Shown here one piece after another: positions 58,701 through 64,000 of a DNA stretch of 64,000 bases. The DNA lies in NCBI RefSeq assembly GCF_029784165.1, contig NC_073696.1, positions 241,970,892 to 242,034,891 on the forward strand, read 5' to 3'. The notes beneath the pieces were generated by a model, which was not told the DNA's origin, ran no database searches, and worked only from the letters and a program-made list of their open reading frames with translations. The first letter of the stretch is position 1. Every line of letters starts with the position of its first letter. The translations under genes were made by a program, and so were the position numbers. Origin of the DNA: Wyeomyia smithii (taxonomy: Eukaryota > Arthropoda > Insecta > Diptera > Culicidae).

Positions 58701-59627
58701 GTCCAAATCCAATCCAAATCCAATCCAAATCCAATCCAAATCCAATCCAAATCCAATTCAAATCCAATCCAAATCCAATCCAATCCAATCCAATCCAAAT
58801 CCAATCCAAATCCAATCCAAATCCAATCCAAATCCAATCCTAATCCAATCCAAATCCAATCCAAATCCAACCCAAATCCAATCATAATCCAATCCAAATC
58901 CCATCAAAATCCCATCAAAATCCAATCCAAATCCAATCCAAATCCAATCCAAATCCAATCCAAATCCAATCCAAATCCAAATCCAATCCAAATCCAATCT
59001 AAATCCAATCCAAATCTTATCCAAATCCAATTCCAATCCAAATCCAATCCAATTCCAATCCAAATCCAATCCAAATCCAATCCAATTCCAATCCAAATCC
59101 AATCCAAATCCCATCAAAATCCAATCCAAATCCAATCCAAATCCAATCCAAATCCAATACAAATCCAATCCAAATCCAATCCAAATCCAATCCAAATCTA
59201 ATCCAAATACAATCCAAATCCAATCCAAATCCAATCCAAATTCAATCCAAATCCAATCCAAATCCAATCCAAATCCAATCCAAATCCAATCCAAATCCAA
59301 TCCAAATCCAATCCAAATCCAATCCAAATCCAATCCAAATCCAATCCAAATCCAATCCAAATCCAATCCAAATCCAATCCAAATCCAATTCAATTCCATT
59401 CAAAATCCAATCAAAATCCAATCCAAATCTAATTTAAATCAAATCCAAATCCAACCCAAATCCAATCCAAATCCAATCCAAATCCAATCCAATTCCAATC
59501 CAAATCCAATCCAAATCCAATCCGAATCCAATCCAAATCCAATTCAAATCCAATCCAAATCCAATTCAAATCCAATCCAAATCCAATTCAAATCCAATCC
59601 AAATCCAGTCCAAATCCAATCCAACTC
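55740..59627. repeat. 3.9 kb satellite of CCAAT and CCAAAT subunits (11 bp period)
   Basis: The array is built from ccaat (5) and ccaaat (6) blocks, mostly alternating to give an 11 bp period, with occasional runs of ccaat and variants such as ccaattc, cccatcaaaa and ccgaat. Because the minus strand lacks stops in all phases of the 11 bp unit, many overlapping frames coding DLDWIWIGFGL-type repeats appear; these are artefacts. Variant blocks recur at longer spacing, showing higher-order structure: a cccatcaaaa triplet at 57021 and 57499, and an attcaattccattc block near 57841, 58594 and 59391. Edges are degenerate. Confidence 0.95.
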
Positions 59628-59639
59628 CTCAATTGCAAC

Positions 59640-59740
59640 GATTAGCTCACTTTATAGTCAGTAAGATAGTTTTAAGTTTATTTTAAGCTTCGTTTTATTC
59701 CTTTTTTTTTCTTGACAAGTAGGTTTAATAATTTTCCTAC
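59640..59740 (+). repeat. Jockey-like LINE 3' end remnant
   Basis: 'ttttttttcttgacaagtag' followed by gtttaat resembles the 3' end seen on the minus strand near 5765-5790. No coding part is preserved. Confidence 0.4.
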
Positions 59741-59924
59741 AATTACATTATCTTAACTGCGAAAGCTAATAACATTCAATAATACTAAAAAGCGTACAAA
59801 TATATATAATAGTGTTGAAATGTCACCATTTGTGGTAGAACACACAATACTAGTTCTGAATAGATATTTTAGTACATAAATAAATCATTACAAACTACCC
59901 CCTCTTATAAAAAAAATAATTATA

Positions 59925-60899
59925 CAGTCAAACCTCCATGAGTCGATGTTCTATGAGTCGATATTTTTCTTACGTCGATGAAATTTTCAGTCCCTTCGGT
60001 TCCCCATACAAACTCACTTCCAGTAGTCGATATTTCTATTACTCGATGTCTCCTTTGCTCGATGGTCTCGCATGGTAACTATGCGAGTTGTTTGGTTTCC
60101 ATGAGCCAAAATTGTTTTTAAAATTTACGTTCTTCTGACGTGAAAGAAAAAATGAAATCTTAATTCGCATTGACGATGAAGAAAATTAAGAAACTAAGTT
60201 ATAATGTGCTGACTGTTGTCAAAATATGATAGGCTAGATCGGATTTCAATATTAGAAGCTTGATAGTTAGCAAAAAAAATCCAAATTCTGGTTTCAACGG
60301 TATGTTTATTTTATCATTAGCAAATTTTAATACATGGTATCAAAAGGTGCTAGAATTCGGTCGGGTTTCTACAGCAATCTTACGTAAACCACTGCCGAAG
60401 ACGTTCAATACCCTATATTAAATGTTCTCATTTCTAACAATTATTTTTTACTCTTGCTATCAAAAAAGTTACTTTTACCGGGATATATCTTTCTCCAGAA
60501 CTGCAATTTGACTATATATAGTCAAATCATTGCCGTCATTGCCGCATTCACTATTTCAAGAAAAATATCATTATTTAAAACGTTATCAAAATTGCCATTT
60601 TAGAATTATTGTTCTGGAATTACATCATAAAACTAAATCACATTCAATATCAAGCAAACTCGCAGTTGTATCGGAAACAATCGGTTCGGATCAATACGCG
60701 AAGCAACGTATATTGACGTCTCTAGATACCTTTTACTTAAAAAATTAATCAATATCCTGAGTTTAAAATAACAGAAAATACTGTAAACAACTTCATGCAA
60801 TATATTGTGACTAATTGACCTCTTTAAAAATTTATCCTACGAGTCGATATTTCCTTGAGTCGATGGTCCCTTCGATATCGACTCCTGGAGGTTTCACTG
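59925..60899. mobile_element. pogo/Tigger-like MITE
   Basis: The left end cagtcaaacctccatgagtc and the complement of the right end, CAGTGAAACCTCCAGGAGTC, match except for a few bases. Both ends carry several gtcgat motifs (gagtcgatattt, gagtcgatggtc). The left flank is TA; the right flank is TT, perhaps mutated. No transposase in the 975 bp. Confidence 0.65.
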
Positions 60900-60925
60900 T
60901 TATTTTAAACATTGCAAATTCATTA

Positions 60926-61652
60926 AGGAGTTATATACCTTTTTGGTCGAGAAAAATGAGGGAAGTTGGAATTGATTTTAAAGTGCATAGCACCATTTTT
61001 AATGCATCAAAGTGGTATTTTTCTGATAGTACAGTTTATCAATAACAAAAAAATGCGTTTGATTTTGAAATATACCAACTATTACTGGAATAATGGCCGT
61101 TTCCCCGAAACGCTCTTTTTTGCAGAGGCTAGCGGTGATCCTGATTGAGACTCAGCGGGTCAACTGGAATCGAAAAACTTATATTATTTCAATAGTTGAG
61201 AAGTGTGCCGTGTACTTAACGATCGCTTTTATGAGAATTTTGTTTTCAGTGCAAACGAGACCGTTTTTCCCAAAAAATGCACGGTTTGAGCGCTAAAAAT
61301 TGCATTAAAAAATTTTTTGCGGCAAAATGTAACTGTATGTTTCAAAAAGCGATCGTTCAAGGACCGGCGAATTAAATAACGAAAATTAGAAAAAAAAGAT
61401 GAAGGAAATCGGTTCAGTAGTTTTCCCGCAATCAGTATCACGGCAAAGTCATTTTTTTAAAAACTAACGCGTATAAAGTTTCAAGTTTATCTCATGCGGC
61501 CGTGGGGAGGTGCGCTGCAAATCGCTCTAACTTTCTCCTTATTGCTCAGATCTTTATAAAAATTTGTGAAAATGTTCTCAAGATGTCGTACTTCAAGACA
61601 ATGCAATAAAAAAATTTCGATTTTCTGGAAACTAAAAAGGTATATAACTCCT
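60926..61652. mobile_element. MITE-like element, 19 bp perfect inverted ends
   Basis: aggagttatataccttttt at 60926-60944 is repeated exactly, inverted, at 61634-61652. The 727 bp interior shows no protein with known domains. Target duplication unclear. Confidence 0.55.
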
Positions 61653-61653
61653 C

Positions 61654-63205
61654 AATTCCTTGCGATTTGTTTATATCGTTTGAAATAATTGGTTTAATGA
61701 CAATGACGTCGTTTGAAATTATTGGTTTTATGAATGACAGCATCCTCGACTTTCTGCTTTTGTACATCACCTCTATTCCGGTGGTATTCAGTTATTTTCG
61801 TTACTGAAAGTGGTCATCTTCAAATTCAAAATGGTGTCCAGGGTCCAATGCTTTGCTTCTATACATCATTTCGATTACGGAAATATCCATATGTAGTAGT
61901 ATTCGGTTATTTTCGGCTGTTTCCTAGCAGGGGGGGTGTCTAGGGTCACCTTTAGCTCCCTGCACCATTCTGGTTCCGGTGATATTTATATCACTTAAGG
62001 CTTTTTTTCAGTAACCGAAAGTCGCCAGCTAGGAGCGTTATTCTGGTAGTGCCCAGTGCCGCCTCTAGGCGGTCTTCAGTCGAACCTCTAAAAAGCTTCA
62101 ATAAGAACTTAAAAAATGTTTATGAGGCTTAATAGTGATTTTTTCGAAGTCCGTCTAAAAATGAATTTGGGTACTAGAGGGTTAAGAAACACCCATATTT
62201 GGTGTTATTTGGTCATTTTCGGCTGTTTTCCAGAAACCGGAAGTTGCCATCTTACAATTCAAAATGTTGTCCAATTTTTTTTTTGCTTTTTAAGATTTTT
62301 CGCGTTTTCGCCTCGAAAATAACTTCTGGTTACGCCACTGCATCTTACAAGTAAAATAAAGAAAATAAATATTTATTTTATGTTCGCTAATCGCAAAATT
62401 CAAGTATTTTTTGTCTGATTCGATTATCCGGAATGAAAAAAAAATTTTTTTTTTTCGTCTGGAGTCGAAAAATTTTCTTGCTCTCAAAAACCTCAACATA
62501 TCAAATTTGGTTTCATTTACTTGATTATTTCTCGAGATGTGCAGAAATCTGTGTGGAACCCCTCCCTTCCAGAAGAAGGAGGGGTTGTCGAAACATTATG
62601 GACATGCTTGTTACCCCTAAAAATATTCACCTGCCTAATTTGGTTCTATTTATTTAGTTAATTCTCGAGATGAGCAGAAATTTGTGTTTCATTTGTTTGA
62701 AACCCCTCCCTTCCAAAATAGGGAAGGATGTCGAACCATTATGGACATATTTGTTACCTCTAAAAATATTTCCATGCCAAATTTGGTTGATTGGTTCTCG
62801 AGCTGTGTGAATTTTGTGTTTCATTTGTATGGGACCCCTCCCTTATACAAGAGAGAGGGGTGTTTAACCATTATGGATATATTTGTTACCCCTAAAAACA
62901 TCCACCTGCCAAATTTGGTTCCATTTACTTGGTTAGTTCTTGAGTTGTGCAGAAATTTGTGTTTCACTTCCAGAAAAGGGAAGGGTGTCGAACCAATGTG
63001 GACATATTTGTTACTACAAAAAACATCCACATGCAAAAGTTGGCTCCATTTGCTTGGTTAGTTTTCGAGATGTGCATGAACCTTTCTCGGCCCCTAAAAC
63101 CTCTATATACAAGATTTCACGCCGATCGGTTCAGCAGTTTCCAAGCCTATATGAATCAGACAGACAGACAGACAGAGCTGCATTTTTATATGCTTAGATA
63201 TAATC
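61654..63205 (+). repeat. Composite interspersed repeat, copy 2
   Basis: Same order and orientation as 51-1752: 'cttgcgatttgtttat' and 'tcgtttgaaat-attggttt', then cattttcggctgttttcc monomers (about 62210), then 'ggacatatttgttac' monomers (62595-63070), then 'gatcggttcagcagtttc' and a cagacagacaga run ending near 63190. The first monomer block is shorter than in copy 1. Confidence 0.6.
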
Positions 63206-63351
63206 CACACTCGATTCGCATATTCACTATTCCAAATTTCACAGCCTTGCTCTTTTAGTACGCAACCTATTTTTAATTAGTTTTATCTTCGAAAAAAGAG
63301 GGTTCCCCCAGTTGCGTTCGAAACCATTAGACTCAAATAAATACGCAATCG

Positions 63352-63838
63352 GGGTTTGCAATATTTCCGGGAATGGATTTCCGGGGAAGCGGGAATGAAA
63401 AATTTTATTTCCCGGGAATTCCCGGGAACCTAAGCAAAAATGAGATTGAAAATACGCTTTATTAACAAGTAACAAAAAATGCTTATATATAAATGCTCAA
63501 TTCGCATGAAAAACGATTTTTAGAAAAGAAACAGACAGAACATATTCAAGTTAACATCAGAAATTTGCGTTCGATTTTTGTTTCAAATCTTTGCCGAAGA
63601 GGAGGTTTAAGGGTTCTCATGACGTCAAACAATCGCTTAAGATCCGCTGAAAATTATCCGTTAAGGCCAAATAATGTAATTTCCTTCTGAAAAAGTTCGC
63701 CTAATTCCGCTGAATCACCACTGGTGTTTGATTTCTAGAATACTTTCAAATCACCTATTGTAGCTCTTGCTACATTTCGTTAGTAACTGGAGTTTCCAAC
63801 TCTTTCAGGTTGTTGAAGAGAAAATTGAGTGTTAGGGA
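63352..63838 (+). mobile_element. 5' part of a second CCCGGGAA hAT-type MITE
   Basis: Starts gggtttgcaatatttccggg, follows 24188-24620 block by block (cccgggaattcccgggaacc, agcaaaaatgagatt, cgctgaatcacc-ctggtgt), and loses similarity at about 63838. The right half is missing, so it is truncated. Confidence 0.7.
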
Positions 63839-63864
63839 GACATTGAACGAGACAAATATAAGCT

Positions 63865-64000
63865 ATAGAGTAGTGAGGGGCAAAAGTACGCACGGGGTAA
63901 AAGTACGCATTGGCCTTTTCGAAGCATACGAGCAAAATAAACTGGCAACATTCTACGAATTTGCAGTATTATATCGTCAGTTAATCACACATGTAAACAC
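63865..64000. other. Edge of another repeat cut by the window end
   Basis: 'ggggcaaaagtacgcac' followed by 'ggggtaaaagtacgcat' forms a short tandem duplication, probably the terminus of an element that continues outside the window. Confidence 0.35.

Noticed and set aside
55814..59399. Many open frames of 60-213 codons with DLDWIWIGFGL repeats
   Set aside because: They come from an 11 bp satellite lacking stops on one strand, are open in all three frames, and have no gene signals.

Overview
The window looks like nuclear DNA from a large, transposon-rich mosquito genome, most likely Aedes. It is AT-rich, its single-copy genes have introns, and it holds many insect repeats: a Feilai-like tRNA-derived SINE, RTE-like and Jockey/Juan-like LINEs, a D37E-type mariner and many MITEs. 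The species call is inference from repeat content and has not been checked by a search. There is no sign of bacterial or phage DNA and no operon.

Layout. (1) 1-7.2 kb: interspersed repeats and 3' pieces of LINEs on the minus strand. (2) 7.2-17.1 kb: neurofibromin 1 (Nf1) on the minus strand. Six coding exons are resolved, one of them a 6.9 kb mega-exon, and together they encode 2726 residues colinear with human NF1. The last part of the C-terminus, starting with the conserved block after the exon 6 donor, is not in the window. (3) 17-28 kb: repeats, including a hAT-like element with terminal inverted repeats of about 0.5 kb and an RTE-like LINE broken by a hAT-type MITE and a second MITE. (4) 28.2-28.4 kb: a good TATA-less Inr+DPE core promoter followed by an ATG-free leader and a splice donor. 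(5) 30.6-45 kb: a decayed LINE with a SINE inserted in it, three mariner remnants, Feilai, and MITEs with TTAA or TA target duplications. A weak candidate gene lies on the minus strand at 37-38.3 kb. (6) 47.2-48.9 kb: an intact three-exon secreted inhibitory serpin on the plus strand, followed by a polyadenylation signal. (7) 49-64 kb: repeats, including a 307 bp minisatellite in three copies and a 3.9 kb satellite built from CCAAT and CCAAAT subunits (11 bp basic period), then pogo-like and hAT-like MITEs and a second copy of the composite repeat seen at position 51.

The two genes are unrelated in function: Nf1 is a Ras GTPase-activating protein and the serpin is an extracellular protease inhibitor. 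They point away from each other. The serpin coding sequence starts directly after a splice acceptor, so at least one non-coding exon lies upstream; the 28.2 kb promoter/exon is a candidate. I found no coherent undescribed multigene system. The more interesting points are regulatory (a start-stop uORF before Nf1, a tandem splice acceptor, the distant promoter) and structural (nested elements with readable target duplications, and the satellite).
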